64,000 bases of DNA from Vibrio viridaestus (GTDB lineage: Bacteria > Pseudomonadota > Gammaproteobacteria > Enterobacterales > Vibrionaceae): positions 62,001 to 126,000 of the forward strand of contig NZ_RJVQ01000005.1 in assembly GCF_003856525.1 (NCBI RefSeq), in the 5' to 3' direction. Below are positions 34,925-44,951 of the stretch, piece after piece. The position numbers and the translations under genes are program-made. The notes beneath the pieces were generated by a model that had not been told where the DNA came from, ran no database searches, and worked only from the letters and a program-made list of their open reading frames with translations. Numbering within the stretch: position 1 is the first letter of the stretch; every line of letters begins with the position of its first letter.

Positions 34925-34946
34925 AAAGAGAGCATACGCTCTCTTT
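34925..34946 (-). terminator. Terminator-like hairpin after cysM
   Basis: 9-bp stem AAAGAGAGC / GCTCTCTTT with ATAC loop, 19 bp beyond the cysM stop. The tail is only weakly T-rich on the minus strand. Confidence 0.65.
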
Positions 34947-34965
34947 GGCATAAGAATAGTTATAT

Positions 34966-35856
34966 TTAGGAGAACAACCCTGACGATAAATAACGATCTC
35001 CTCTATCACACACGATCGCAACGACAACCGCTCCAGGATTTTTCTGTGCGATGTTTAATGCTGCAAATACCGCACCGCCAGAGCTTACCCCAGCGCAAAT
35101 ACCTTCATTATGTGACAGCGCAATCGCTGTTTGTTCTGCATCGGTCTGCTCAACATCGACAACTTTATCGACTCGAGTCTCATCAAAAATACCAGGCAGA
35201 TATTCTTTAGGCCAACGGCGAATACCCGGGATCGAACTCCCTTCAGCTGGCTGAAGACCAACAATTTGTATGTCGGGGTTTTGTTCTTTCAAATAACGAG
35301 ACACACCCATAATGGTGCCCGTGGTTCCCATACTGGATACAAAATGCGTCACTTTCTGTTGAGACTGAGACCAGATCTCAGGTCCAGTTGATAGATAATG
35401 AGCTTCGGGATTATCTGGATTATTAAATTGGTCTAATACGATGCCTTTGCCCTCTGACTGCATTTGCATAGCGAGATCACGTGCGCCTTCCATCCCCTGC
35501 TCTTTCGTCACTAATATAAGCTCAGCTCCGTACGCTTTCATCGAATCTTTTCGTTCTTGAGTCGAGTTGTCAGGCATGATCAAAATCATTTTGTAGCCCT
35601 TGATAGCTGCCGCCATCGCTAATGCAATACCGGTATTGCCACTCGTAGCCTCGATAATCGTATCACCGGGTTTGATATCACCTCTCTTCTCCGCCTGAAC
35701 AATCATATTGAGTGCCGGCCTATCCTTTACAGAACCTGCAGGATTGTTGCCTTCAAGCTTAACCAACACGGTGCTGCCGTTATCTGCGACAAGTCGCTGT
35801 AAACGAACTAACGGAGTGTGACCAACATACGATTCAATGGTGGGAAAATCAGACAC
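34966..35856 (-). CDS. cysM: Cysteine synthase B
   Basis: About 296 residues, an O-acetylserine sulfhydrylase of the CysM type. The PLP lysine is K44 in GSVKDRPALN, with EATSGNTGIALA binding the phosphate; the family start IESYVGHTPLVRLQRL is clear. CysM can use thiosulfate as well as sulfide. I place the start at GTG 35856 (MSDFPTI), preceded by GAGAGG at good spacing; a TTG five codons upstream is the alternative. It is divergent from the sulfate/thiosulfate uptake operon, so both probably answer to CysB. Confidence 0.92.
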   Translation of the reverse strand: MSDFPTIESYVGHTPLVRLQRLVADNGSTVLVKLEGNNPAGSVKDRPALNMIVQAEKRGDIKPGDTIIEATSGNTGIALAMAAAIKGYKMILIMPDNSTQERKDSMKAYGAELILVTKEQGMEGARDLAMQMQSEGKGIVLDQFNNPDNPEAHYLSTGPEIWSQSQQKVTHFVSSMGTTGTIMGVSRYLKEQNPDIQIVGLQPAEGSSIPGIRRWPKEYLPGIFDETRVDKVVDVEQTDAEQTAIALSHNEGICAGVSSGGAVFAALNIAQKNPGAVVVAIVCDRGDRYLSSGLFS

Positions 35857-36049
35857 GTCAAGACCTCTCAATAGGATTTTAGTTAGGACTCAGAAACAAC
35901 GAGTATAAAGATAAATGTTTATTTTGATACAATTATTAGCTCAAATTTATTCCAAAACGTTCTATTGATTATCTTTATTATAATCATCACTTCTCATAAT
36001 CTAGGCGCTATAACATCGCTACGTCGATAATGAATCGGAGCCTCAAAAG

Positions 36050-37060
36050 ATGAAAGTAAAGTTTGTAAAATCACTATTGTCGGGTGTATTGCTTTTAGGT
36101 AGTTCTCTCAACGCTACTGCTGCAGACCAGACTATCCTCAATGCTTCTTACGATATTGCAAGAGAGCTATTCGCAGCATATAACCCAATTTTCGCGGAGC
36201 ATTGGAAAGAAGAAACGGGCAAATCCATTGAAATCAAACAGTCTCATGCCGGTTCTTCAGCTCAAGCACGTTCTATTTTACAAGGGATGCCTGCTGACTT
36301 AGTTACCTTTAACCAGGTGACTGACGTTCAGATCCTTCACGACCGCGGTAATTTAATTCCAGAAAACTGGAAAACATTATTGCCAAACAACAGCTCACCC
36401 TATTACTCAACGACCGCCTTCTTGGTTCGTAAAGGTAATCCTAAAAACATTCACGATTGGGGTGATTTGGCGAAGGATGACGTAGCATCGGTATTTCCAA
36501 ACCCAAAAACGTCAGGTAACGGCAGATACACTTATCTAGCTGCGCTTGGCTATGCCCAAAAAACGTTTGGTAAAGAGAACGAAGCAAAACAAGACGCTTT
36601 CCTCAAAACATTCCTTAAAAATGTGGCGGTATTTGATACAGGCGGTCGTGGTGCGACCACATCTTTTGTGGAGCGTGGGATTGGCGACGTCCTGATCACA
36701 TTCGAATCTGAAGTAAACAATATTCGTCATCAATACGGTGAAGATAAGTACGAAGTAATTGTACCTAAGACTTCCATTCTGGCTGAGTTCCCTGTTGCCG
36801 TCGTTGAAAAGAATGCGAAGAAACACAATACATTAGACGTATCTAAAGAGTACCTAAACTATCTTTACAGTGAGAAAGCACAGCGCCTACTCGCAGGTTT
36901 TAACTATCGCGTTCACAACGAAAAAGTGAAAGCAGAATTTGCTGATAAATTCCCACAAGTCGACCTTCTTACTGTTGAGCAGATTGTTGGTGACTGGGAT
37001 ACTGCGATGAAAACGCAATTTAACAGTGGTGCAAAATTGGACCAATTACAACGCCGTTAA
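36050..37060 (+). CDS. sbp: Periplasmic sulfate-binding protein
   Basis: A 336-residue receptor with signal peptide (cleavage near NATA-ADQT). Sulfate-binding family motifs: [15 protein letters not shown] (PROSITE prokaryotic sulfate-binding pattern), [39 protein letters not shown] and [12 protein letters not shown]-like [12 protein letters not shown]. It could bind sulfate (Sbp) or thiosulfate (CysP). It heads the operon; a hairpin between it and cysT should give more receptor than permease. Confidence 0.9.
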   Translation: MKVKFVKSLLSGVLLLGSSLNATAADQTILNASYDIARELFAAYNPIFAEHWKEETGKSIEIKQSHAGSSAQARSILQGMPADLVTFNQVTDVQILHDRGNLIPENWKTLLPNNSSPYYSTTAFLVRKGNPKNIHDWGDLAKDDVASVFPNPKTSGNGRYTYLAALGYAQKTFGKENEAKQDAFLKTFLKNVAVFDTGGRGATTSFVERGIGDVLITFESEVNNIRHQYGEDKYEVIVPKTSILAEFPVAVVEKNAKKHNTLDVSKEYLNYLYSEKAQRLLAGFNYRVHNEKVKAEFADKFPQVDLLTVEQIVGDWDTAMKTQFNSGAKLDQLQRR

Positions 37061-37074
37061 TAAGCTCTTCAAAC

Positions 37075-37104
37075 AAAGCCGCTTTATCGGTATATTGCGG
37101 CTTT
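37075..37104 (+). terminator. Internal hairpin between sbp and cysT (attenuating terminator)
   Basis: 8-bp stem AAAGCCGC / GCGGCTTT around a 14-nt loop, followed by AATTTG. It lies within the operon, 15 bp after sbp, so it probably acts as partial terminator or a 3' stabiliser of sbp mRNA. Confidence 0.65.
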
Positions 37105-37142
37105 AATTTGCTCTTTTCAGTACTTAGCTGAGTATAATTATT

Positions 37143-38000
37143 ATGTCTCATTCGACGACCTCTTCTAACCGTCGCCCTCAACATAAACGCGTTTTGCCCG
37201 GATTTGGTATTAGCCTTGGCGTCTCTCTGCTGTTTGTCAGTTTAGTATTGTTGCTTCCAGCAACGGGTCTAGTCATGCAAACGTCCAGCATGACTTGGTC
37301 GGAATACTGGTTCATGATTACCGATCCTCGCCTTGTTGCGAGTTACAAAGTCACCGTTCAATCCGCTTTGATAGCATCCTTGTTTAACGCTTGTTTTGGC
37401 TTACTACTTGCTTGGGTATTAGTTCGCTATGACTTTCCCGGTAAAAGGATTTTAGATGCGTTGGTCGATCTCCCTTTTGCTCTGCCAACAGCCGTAGCAG
37501 GTATTACACTAGCAACACTCTATTCATCGAGTGGTTGGATAGGTAGTCTCCTAGAACCGATTGGAATCAAAGTAGCCTATTCTCCTCTGGGCATTATTGT
37601 CGCGATGGCATTTACCAGCATTCCATTTGTTGTAAGGACAGTACAACCCGTTTTAGAAGAACTTTCTCATGAGGAAGAAGAAGCTGGCATGACTCTGGGA
37701 GCGTCTGATAGCGCCATTTTCTGGCGGATCATCATGCCATCACTTTGGCCATCTCTGATGGTGGGAACAGCGTTATCGTTTACTCGAAGTCTGGGCGAAT
37801 TCGGTGCGGTCATTTTCATCGCAGGTAATATGCCTTATGTCAGTGAAATTACGTCATTAATGATCTTTGTGAAGCTTCAGGAATTCGACTTTCCCGGAGC
37901 TAGTGCTATCGCTTCGGTAGTTCTGGTGACATCGCTTGCATTGCTTTTAATAATTAACTTGTGGCAAGGTCATTACCTGCGCCGCATTCACGGACGATAA
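37143..38000 (+). CDS. cysT: Sulfate/thiosulfate ABC transporter permease CysT
   Basis: A 285-residue permease (CysT, also named CysU). LVDLPFALPTAVAGITLATLY is characteristic, and EEEEAGMTLGASDSAIFWRIIMPSLWP is the ATPase-contacting EAA loop (landmark EEEAGMTLGAS). About six helices. 10 bp upstream of cysW. Confidence 0.92.
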   Translation: MSHSTTSSNRRPQHKRVLPGFGISLGVSLLFVSLVLLLPATGLVMQTSSMTWSEYWFMITDPRLVASYKVTVQSALIASLFNACFGLLLAWVLVRYDFPGKRILDALVDLPFALPTAVAGITLATLYSSSGWIGSLLEPIGIKVAYSPLGIIVAMAFTSIPFVVRTVQPVLEELSHEEEEAGMTLGASDSAIFWRIIMPSLWPSLMVGTALSFTRSLGEFGAVIFIAGNMPYVSEITSLMIFVKLQEFDFPGASAIASVVLVTSLALLLIINLWQGHYLRRIHGR

Positions 38001-38010
38001 GGAATCGATA

Positions 38011-38862
38011 ATGAAATCTCATCAGCCTTCTCGTGTCGGTGACAGCTTTTTAGTTAAATGGGGTTTAATCACTCTCGCCCTGCTATTGGTCTGTCTGCTA
38101 CTGGTCATTCCCTTAATCAGTATCTTTAAACAGGCATTCGCCAGTGGTTTATCGACATACATAAGCAATTTAACCGACCCAGACACCCTACACGCTATTG
38201 GTCTAACCCTCTTTGTAGCATTATTGACGGTACCCATTAATCTGGTTTTCGGTGTCATGCTGTCGTGGGCGGTAACGCGCTTTGAATTCCCGGGGCGTAA
38301 GTTCCTCATAACCCTAATTGATATTCCTTTTGCTGTCTCACCTGTGGTCGCAGGTCTTCTTTACCTTTTGCTCTATGGGTCAAGTGGCTGGCTGGGAGAG
38401 ATCTTATCCGAGCATAACTTGCAAATCATGTTCGCGTGGCCAGGTATAGTGTTAGTTACCGTTTTTGTTACGAGTCCATTTGTCGCCAGAGAACTAATCC
38501 CGCTCATGCAGCAACAGGGACGTTCTGATGAAGAAGCCGCTGTTATTCTGGGTGCTTCATGGTGGCAACTGTTTCGTCGTGTAACGTTACCCAACATTAA
38601 GTGGGCACTGATTTATGGTGTCATCCTCACCAACGCACGAGCTGTTGGCGAATTTGGAGCTGTAGCGGTGGTCTCCGGTAATATCAGGGGAGAAACCAAT
38701 ACGTTGCCGTTACATGTTCAGCTGTTGTATCAGGACTATCAGGCAGAAGCTGCCTTTGCCAGCGCTTCATTACTGGCCTTTCTCGCTCTTATTACGCTGG
38801 TTTTAAAAGCGTTTGTTGAATGGCGCCAAGAGCGCAATAAATCTGTCGATATCGATGAGTAA
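38011..38862 (+). CDS. cysW: Sulfate/thiosulfate ABC transporter permease CysW
   Basis: A 283-residue permease, partner of CysT. TLIDIPFAVSPVVAGLLYLLLYG is the CysW signature, and DEEAAVILGASWWQLFRRVTLPNI the EAA loop (landmark EEAAVILGASWW). VGEFGAVAVVSG and NTLPLHVQLLYQDY are conserved. It sits between cysT (10 bp) and cysA (9 bp). Confidence 0.92.
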   Translation: MKSHQPSRVGDSFLVKWGLITLALLLVCLLLVIPLISIFKQAFASGLSTYISNLTDPDTLHAIGLTLFVALLTVPINLVFGVMLSWAVTRFEFPGRKFLITLIDIPFAVSPVVAGLLYLLLYGSSGWLGEILSEHNLQIMFAWPGIVLVTVFVTSPFVARELIPLMQQQGRSDEEAAVILGASWWQLFRRVTLPNIKWALIYGVILTNARAVGEFGAVAVVSGNIRGETNTLPLHVQLLYQDYQAEAAFASASLLAFLALITLVLKAFVEWRQERNKSVDIDE

Positions 38863-38871
38863 GTAACAACT

Positions 38872-40002
38872 ATGAGTATTCGTTTAGAAAATATTTCAAA
38901 AACCTTTGGTAAATTTCAGGCCCTATCACCGTTAGACCTCAACATTAAAGATGGTGAAATGATCGGTTTGTTAGGCCCTTCTGGTTCAGGTAAAACGACG
39001 TTGTTACGCATCATCGCTGGTCTGGAGGGTGCCGATAGCGGACAGATTCATTTCGGTGAACGCAACGTCACGAACTTACACGTCCGCGATCGTCGTGTCG
39101 GTTTTGTATTCCAAAATTACGCGCTGTTCCGTCATATGACAGTGGCAGACAATGTGGCGTTTGGACTACAGGTTATGGAGCGTCGTAAACGCCCATCCCA
39201 AGCTGAAATCAAAAAACGAGTGAAACAATTACTTGAAACCGTGCAACTAGGTCATCTTGCTAATCGCTACCCAGAACAACTCTCTGGTGGTCAAAAGCAG
39301 CGTATAGCACTTGCTCGCGCTCTTGCTACTGAACCCGAAGTTTTACTCCTTGATGAACCTTTTGGTGCACTCGACGCAAAAGTTCGCAAAGACTTACGCC
39401 GTTGGTTGAGAAGCCTGCATGATGAATTAGGTTTCACCAGTGTCTTTGTGACTCACGATCAAGATGAAGCACTTGAGCTTTCTGACCGCGTCGTTGTCAT
39501 GAGCAACGGTAAAATTGAACAAGTGGATGCTCCGGTTCAGCTTTATGCCAAACCCAATAGTCGCTTCGTCTTTGATTTTCTCGGTAACGTCAATATCTAC
39601 AAAGCGAAGCTAGAAAATAAACGATGGGATAACGGTGCGTCTTTTATTCTTCCGCCCGAGGTGAAAGAAACTCAACAAGATGGTTTGCTTTACGTACGTA
39701 GCCACGAGATAACGCTTTCAGACAAGGACAATAGCCAGGCATCACTACCTTTTGAAATCTCTTCGATCAATCCGGTGGGGGCGGAAGTTCGCGTCGAACT
39801 GACTCCAGACGGCTGGGAAAGTGATGACGTTTGGGAAGCGAAATTAACGCATAGCAGTCTGCACGATAAAGCGATCTATCGCGGCGCAAAAGTATTTGCT
39901 ACCCCGCAAATTGGTTATTTCTTTGGTAACGATGGTAATCCATCGCCCACGGTACTGCGTTGGCCATTTCTGGCTGAAGGGAATGTTAACTTCGAAATTT
40001 AA
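38872..40002 (+). CDS. cysA: Sulfate/thiosulfate ABC transporter ATP-binding protein
   Basis: A 376-residue ATPase: Walker [10 protein letters not shown] (~35-43), signature [16 protein letters not shown], Walker [17 protein letters not shown] and H-loop FVTHDQDEA. The C-terminal ~130 residues form the TOBE regulatory region. It closes the sbp-cysTWA operon and is followed by a bidirectional terminator. Confidence 0.93.
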   Translation: MSIRLENISKTFGKFQALSPLDLNIKDGEMIGLLGPSGSGKTTLLRIIAGLEGADSGQIHFGERNVTNLHVRDRRVGFVFQNYALFRHMTVADNVAFGLQVMERRKRPSQAEIKKRVKQLLETVQLGHLANRYPEQLSGGQKQRIALARALATEPEVLLLDEPFGALDAKVRKDLRRWLRSLHDELGFTSVFVTHDQDEALELSDRVVVMSNGKIEQVDAPVQLYAKPNSRFVFDFLGNVNIYKAKLENKRWDNGASFILPPEVKETQQDGLLYVRSHEITLSDKDNSQASLPFEISSINPVGAEVRVELTPDGWESDDVWEAKLTHSSLHDKAIYRGAKVFATPQIGYFFGNDGNPSPTVLRWPFLAEGNVNFEI

Positions 40003-40005
40003 TAG

Positions 40006-40030
40006 AATGGCGACGAAAGTCGCCATTTTT
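40006..40030. terminator. Bidirectional terminator between cysA and the amidase
   Basis: 9-bp stem AATGGCGAC / GTCGCCATT with GAAA loop and a T run on the + strand; A-rich on the other side. The convergent genes end 3 bp from either side. Confidence 0.9.
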
Positions 40031-41265
40031 TATAAATGAGATTGTAACGTTTCTGCAAGAGTCAATAAGGCAGCATCATTACCATTTGGCATGGTTAGCA
40101 ATACACCACCTACTACACTTTGTACCTTGTGAGGTAGCGATATACTGCATGCATCAAAGACGTTAGCCACACTGGTGTTTCTGAGGCACAGCAAGTTGAT
40201 ACGATCATAATCGGCATCACTTTCAAGGTCAGCAAATCTCGGAGCCTGAATAGCGACGGTAGGCATCAGTAAGACACTGTTTGCGAACTGCTGGCTGAAC
40301 TCAGAAACAAGCTGATTTCTAAACGCCACGCTTACGGCAAATTCGTCGTCAGTAACCGATTCACCTTTCTTTATTCTTGATCGCACTCGGGGATCAAGCT
40401 CATCACTCTCTAAGTCGAAAAGAGTTCGATAGTGACGTCTGCTCTCGACAGCCGAAAAATGCCACACAGGTAAAGTCTTATACGTTTCTAATAAGTCAAC
40501 ATGCTCGTATATAACATCGAAACCCGCTTGCTTAATTTTAGTAACAGCATCGTTAAATAACGCTGCAATACCATCATCAATACCATCAAATCCAAAATTC
40601 GTCGGCACGATAAATTTGATGTTATCCGTCGCAATATCTTTAACCGTCTGCCCTGATAAAACTTCCCAGGCAATACGACACTCTTGCACTGAAGAAGCAA
40701 TCGGTCCGACGCTATCCAAAGAATCCGAAAGCGGTAAACAACCTATCCGACTCACACTCTGTTGAGAAGGCTTAAATCCTGTTAGACCACAAAAAGCAGC
40801 GGGTATGCGTAAAGAACCACCCGTATCAGTGCCCAGTGCGATATCAGCAAAACCTTTCGCAACAGACACTGCGCCACCACTCGTTGAACCACCGGGTATG
40901 GTTAACGCATCAATTGGATTGGCCGGAGTTCCAAAGTGAGGATTCAGACCTAATCCCGAGTAAGCAAGCTCTGTCATATTTGTATGACCTACTAGCGTTG
41001 CTCCAGCCGCTGTTAATCTTTCCACCGCCTTCGCGTCTTGATCTGCAGACTCGATTCCCAGTAGTTTTGAGCCTCCAGAACTATGAAATCCCTTTACGTC
41101 AAACGTGGCTTTAATCGAAACCAGAGCCCCTGAGAGAGGCCCTTCGATTCGACTAAGTTTTGTCGCGTCAAATAATTCAGTGAAAATAGCAGGATCATCA
41201 GCACTAATCTTCTCGAACAATGAGATCAGGTCGGTATCGCGTCGTTGCCAACTGTATTGTGTCAT
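40030..41265 (-). CDS. Amidase-signature hydrolase in TRAP/DUF2848 cluster
   Basis: A 411-residue amidase with an intact triad: K52 (ALVSIKATFDVKG), cis-Ser in GGSTSGGAVSVA (127-129) and nucleophile S151 (GTDTGGSLRIPAAFCG). It lies 9 bp after the DUF2848 gene, in a run with a TRAP transporter, so it probably hydrolyses an imported amide-containing acid. It is not a close copy of the ureide-locus amidase, which is 19 residues shorter. Not GatA, since no gatB or gatC is near. Confidence 0.87.
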   Translation of the reverse strand: MTQYSWQRRDTDLISLFEKISADDPAIFTELFDATKLSRIEGPLSGALVSIKATFDVKGFHSSGGSKLLGIESADQDAKAVERLTAAGATLVGHTNMTELAYSGLGLNPHFGTPANPIDALTIPGGSTSGGAVSVAKGFADIALGTDTGGSLRIPAAFCGLTGFKPSQQSVSRIGCLPLSDSLDSVGPIASSVQECRIAWEVLSGQTVKDIATDNIKFIVPTNFGFDGIDDGIAALFNDAVTKIKQAGFDVIYEHVDLLETYKTLPVWHFSAVESRRHYRTLFDLESDELDPRVRSRIKKGESVTDDEFAVSVAFRNQLVSEFSQQFANSVLLMPTVAIQAPRFADLESDADYDRINLLCLRNTSVANVFDACSISLPHKVQSVVGGVLLTMPNGNDAALLTLAETLQSHL

Positions 41266-41274
41266 ATCGACTCC

Positions 41275-41928
41275 TTACGCAACCACAGATAGCTCAGTAG
41301 CGACATACTCTTTGGTAATGCGTCTTTCTAATACAGGATCGTAAGCTTCCATTTTAAATTTAGGTGTTCTACGCACCCCACCAATCGCTGCGAAGGTACC
41401 ACAAAGTAACGCCCCACCCTCAGGTAATATCGACTTTTCAATCAGCTCAACTAATGGACGGATAGAGACAAGAGTGCCAGTCTGATAAAGTGTCCAACCC
41501 TCACCTTCATCTAACCAAGACTTGAGTTCGATTTGCTCAATATGGTCTTTTATTTCCTCAAATGACCACGCCTCAGCAGCAACTGGCTTGGGACAGACCT
41601 GCTTAGAATGAGCAACAGAAAACGCTTCTAATTCACGGTCGGTGTGGTCAGAAGCAATACTAAAGAAATACTCTTCACCGTCGCGTAGAATAATAGGTTC
41701 TACTTCGCCAGACGTCCCTTTACTGAGTACTTCAACTTCATCTTGCTGAGTCAACATTTGTTGAGCGACCTGATAAAACAATGGAACAGTCGAAGGAGGC
41801 GCAACACCTAACTCTGCAAGCTCGTCGATGTGTTCCTGAACAGCACTCATATTTCTCCCTGTCCAACCCGCTACAATAAGCTTCTTAACATCAAACTGCT
41901 TTGTCTTTCCGTTTACTAAAAATTCCAT
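41275..41928 (-). CDS. DUF2848 family protein
   Basis: A 217-residue protein matching DUF2848: GRNMSAVQEHIDELAELGVAPPSTVPLFYQ and GEEYFFSIASDHTDRELEAFSVAHSKQVCPKPVA (landmarks VPLFYQ and ASDHTDRE). The family is likened to fumarylacetoacetate-hydrolase folds and usually sits beside amidases and dicarboxylate-type transporters, as here. A hydrolase or isomerase of the amide's acid product is plausible, but no reaction is proven. It is 8 bp from the TRAP permease gene. Confidence 0.75.
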   Translation of the reverse strand: MEFLVNGKTKQFDVKKLIVAGWTGRNMSAVQEHIDELAELGVAPPSTVPLFYQVAQQMLTQQDEVEVLSKGTSGEVEPIILRDGEEYFFSIASDHTDRELEAFSVAHSKQVCPKPVAAEAWSFEEIKDHIEQIELKSWLDEGEGWTLYQTGTLVSIRPLVELIEKSILPEGGALLCGTFAAIGGVRRTPKFKMEAYDPVLERRITKEYVATELSVVA

Positions 41929-41936
41929 AATACACC

Positions 41937-43217
41937 TTAAAAATTATTCGGTAGGTAGAGAGAAATACTTGGGAACGCAATCAAGAGAATAACCATCAAA
42001 ATCATGACAGCTACATATGGCATGCTGCCCAGAATGACATCGCTCATCTTTCCCTGCTTCCGGGAAGAGTTAACAACGTATAAATTAAGGCCTACCGGTG
42101 GCGTAATCAGAGCCATCTCCACCAGCACAATCATCAAAATACCAAACCAGATTTTGTCATAGCCCATTTGCACAATGATTGGCACAACAATAGGAATGGT
42201 TGCCACCATAAGTGATAGTGTTTCAATGAAGAAACCCAACACTACATACATCAATACGATAATAAGAAGTGTTGATAACGGACTGAGTCCCAAACCATCA
42301 ATGGTTGACTGTAGTACACGTCCAATCCCTGCCGCAGTCATCGCAAAATTAAGTACATAGGCGCCAAGAACGATCAACATAATCATAGAGGTGATTCTAA
42401 TCGTCCCTTTAAGTGCATCGACCAACATCGAATTGGAATAGCTTTTATTGGATACCGCAATCAATAGCGAAAAAACAACGCCGACAGCCGCTGCTTCAGT
42501 CGGTGTTGCCCACCCAAGATAGATAGAACCCACGATACTGAACAGCAATACCAGAATAGGAACTAACTGAGGTAATGAGCTAAACTTTTCTGTCCAACTA
42601 CTGTATTGACGTGGACCACCCAGCTTTGGCCAGATAACGCACAACAAGATAGTTGTAAGCATGAACATTAATGCCATACCTAATCCTGGTACGATGCCAG
42701 CAAGAAACAGTTTCGGTACTGAGCTTTCTGTTAAAAATCCATAAACGATCAAGTTAATCGAAGGTGGAATCAAAATCCCTAACGTACCACCGGCAGCAAT
42801 AGAGCCAGTAAATAGTTTTTGGTCGTACCCGAGCTTAGTCGCCTGAGGCGTTGCGACGGTAGCAACCGTTGCCGCCGTTGCAACCGATGATCCGGATGTC
42901 GCAGAGAACATGGTCGATGTAGCGATATTCGCGTGAATCAAACCACCGGGAAGCCAGGCCACCCATTTATTCAGTGCCATGTAGGTGCGCTCTGCAACGC
43001 CACTGCGCAGCAGTATCTCACCAATCAAGACAAATAATGGTATTGCAATCAAAGTCGCATGATTCGAAGACGACCAAAGTACTTGTCCTAACCCTCTCAT
43101 TAAGGGAAAGAAGCTGTAAAACTGATCAATACCAAATGCCAAAAGAAATAAAACTATACCCACAGGTATGCTCAACGCGAGCAATCCTAATAGGCCGGTC
43201 GTGGTAAAGAGAATCAT
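41937..43217 (-). CDS. TRAP transporter large permease (DctM family)
   Basis: A 426-residue membrane protein, about twelve helices. DctM motifs include HANIATSTMFSATSGSSVATAATV (landmark FSATSGSSVATAA), GSIAAGGTLGILIPPSINLIVYG and the repeat-related TPPVGLNLYVVNS near the C-terminus. It makes the sodium-driven pore with the DctQ neighbour, whose stop it overlaps by 4 bp. Confidence 0.9.
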   Translation of the reverse strand: MILFTTTGLLGLLALSIPVGIVLFLLAFGIDQFYSFFPLMRGLGQVLWSSSNHATLIAIPLFVLIGEILLRSGVAERTYMALNKWVAWLPGGLIHANIATSTMFSATSGSSVATAATVATVATPQATKLGYDQKLFTGSIAAGGTLGILIPPSINLIVYGFLTESSVPKLFLAGIVPGLGMALMFMLTTILLCVIWPKLGGPRQYSSWTEKFSSLPQLVPILVLLFSIVGSIYLGWATPTEAAAVGVVFSLLIAVSNKSYSNSMLVDALKGTIRITSMIMLIVLGAYVLNFAMTAAGIGRVLQSTIDGLGLSPLSTLLIIVLMYVVLGFFIETLSLMVATIPIVVPIIVQMGYDKIWFGILMIVLVEMALITPPVGLNLYVVNSSRKQGKMSDVILGSMPYVAVMILMVILLIAFPSISLYLPNNF

Positions 43218-43747
43218 ACTTCTGACTCCGTGCCAATGACTCTATCTACTTGATCAAAGCGACGAGTAAAAAATAAAGATAGACCTACTAAAAATAAAAG
43301 CGTTGAAGAGATCGCAAACCAGATCCAACCAGCAAACCAAATAGACTGAGGAATGATCAACGGTGTCTCGAGTGCCGTATTGGCTAATGCGCCCGAACGA
43401 AGACTTTTGTCGATGACGGAAACCACTTTGGTCGCAACATAAATAGCGACAAAAGATACAGATGCGATCGCAATTAAATCAAAGACACAACGAAAACTTT
43501 TGCTCGTCTTATCCCGTAAAATATCGATACGAACATGAGCGCGATTCAGGAGTGCATAACTGATGCCCCAACTTGAGATCGATGCCATCAAGTAACCCGA
43601 AATTTCGTCAGAACCCGTAAAGTGAACACCCATGGCCCGCATTAAAATTTCAGCGCAGATGAGGCCCACGCCGGCAAGCAGTGCTATGCCGGCGATAATT
43701 GCAACCCAATCATTAATACGCTTTAACATAGTAATAATAAGGTTCAT
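43214..43747 (-). CDS. TRAP transporter small permease (DctQ family)
   Basis: A 177-residue protein with four helices. GSDEISGYLMASISSWGISYALLNRAHVRIDIL is the DctQ central pattern (landmarks GSDEISGY and AHVRIDIL). It overlaps the large permease gene by 4 bp and is 5 bp from the binding protein, the normal DctPQM set. Confidence 0.87.
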   Translation of the reverse strand: MNLIITMLKRINDWVAIIAGIALLAGVGLICAEILMRAMGVHFTGSDEISGYLMASISSWGISYALLNRAHVRIDILRDKTSKSFRCVFDLIAIASVSFVAIYVATKVVSVIDKSLRSGALANTALETPLIIPQSIWFAGWIWFAISSTLLFLVGLSLFFTRRFDQVDRVIGTESEV

Positions 43748-43752
43748 ATTGA

Positions 43753-44808
43753 TTAGCCTTTTTTCGCTGTCAAACCAACAACCTGACCTACAGAGTCATT
43801 CCACTCTTTAGTCCATTTTTCGCCAGCACGGTCAGACCAATCAGGAAGAACTTTCTCTTCGACCATCTTACGCGCTTTTTCTTTGTCAGCGGTTGATGGT
43901 TCAACCAGTTTTAGATTACGCGTATCCCCTTTACTACACTCACCGTTGCCAGTCAGACACGCGACATCTTCCTTAACAGAGACAGCCGCATCTTTCCAAA
44001 CTGGCTCTTCAAACTTGGTTGTTACTTCTTTTTGTAAGAACGCTTGCTGCTCTTTTGATAGAGCGTTCCACTTATCCATATTCATAGCTGTTACGACAGG
44101 ATCCCACCCACCAATCGGCAGAGTAACCAAATGAGAAGTCACTTCCCACCAACCAGCGCTGTAGCCTGAACCTGCGCCCGTTACTGCACAGTCGATAATG
44201 CCACGTTGTAACGCTCCTGGGACTTCACCGAAACTGATGTTCACACTCTGAGCTCCTAACGCTTCAAGGAATTTAGCGGTCATACGTCCAGACGCACGAA
44301 TTTTCTTACCCGCAAGGTCATCCAGCGATTCGACTGGCGCCTTACAGAAAATAACTTGCGGTGGATACGGCGCAATAGCCAATACTTTCGAGTTAAATGT
44401 GGAAGCGTAAATTTCGTCAACCATTGGGCGGGCTGCATCGACAACTTTCTTGAATTCATCAACCGTTGTGGCAATCAATGGAACATCCAATGCTTCTAAC
44501 GCCGGTGCATCTGATACAGCGTAATCAGCGACTGTCATACCGACATCGAACACGCCGTCGCCTAACATGCGGAATACGTCTCCACCACCAATACCCATCT
44601 GATCATGCGTCGTCATTTGCACCGCAAAATCATTATTGCTATCGGCTGGCAGTGTCTCGGTCCAAAAAGGTTTTTCAAACTGTTTATCTAGCGGCAGACT
44701 GCTCCAGCTTCCCACAACAGAAAGTGTTTGTTCGGCAAGCGTTGCACCTGAAAAACAGAGCGTCGCTAGTGCCAGAGCTGAAGTTTTCTTGGAAAGAATA
44801 TGTGTCAT
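43753..44808 (-). CDS. TRAP transporter substrate-binding protein (DctP family)
   Basis: A 351-residue periplasmic receptor, signal peptide cleaved near GATLAEQTL. DctP motifs: GGGDVFRMLGDGVFDVGMTVADY, LAGKKIRASGRMTAKFLEALGAQSVNISFGEVPGALQRGIIDCAVTG (landmarks KKIRASGRM and RGIIDCAVTGAGS). The arginine in KIRA usually binds the ligand carboxylate, so a carboxylic acid is expected. Two cysteines (CLTGNGEC) may form a disulfide. It leads the leftward run; a LysR gene lies divergently beyond a 20-bp palindrome. Confidence 0.9.
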   Translation of the reverse strand: MTHILSKKTSALALATLCFSGATLAEQTLSVVGSWSSLPLDKQFEKPFWTETLPADSNNDFAVQMTTHDQMGIGGGDVFRMLGDGVFDVGMTVADYAVSDAPALEALDVPLIATTVDEFKKVVDAARPMVDEIYASTFNSKVLAIAPYPPQVIFCKAPVESLDDLAGKKIRASGRMTAKFLEALGAQSVNISFGEVPGALQRGIIDCAVTGAGSGYSAGWWEVTSHLVTLPIGGWDPVVTAMNMDKWNALSKEQQAFLQKEVTTKFEEPVWKDAAVSVKEDVACLTGNGECSKGDTRNLKLVEPSTADKEKARKMVEEKVLPDWSDRAGEKWTKEWNDSVGQVVGLTAKKG

Positions 44809-44854
44809 AGATTGATTCCCTTCAATTACATTTAATGTGAATCTTATTTCACCC

Positions 44855-44874
44855 GTAAATCACACTTGATTTAC
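44855..44874. promoter_or_regulatory. 20-bp inverted repeat in the TRAP/LysR divergent promoter
   Basis: GTAAATCACACTTGATTTAC has perfect 8-bp arms around CACT. Its position, 46 bp before the DctP gene and about 115 bp before the first LysR ATG, fits a LysR operator. Confidence 0.65.
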
Positions 44875-44951
44875 CCCTAGTTTTCATTTCATTAACAATA
44901 AAGTCAAATCATCATTTTTTTTCTGATATTATAAATTCAATTTATCACCTT

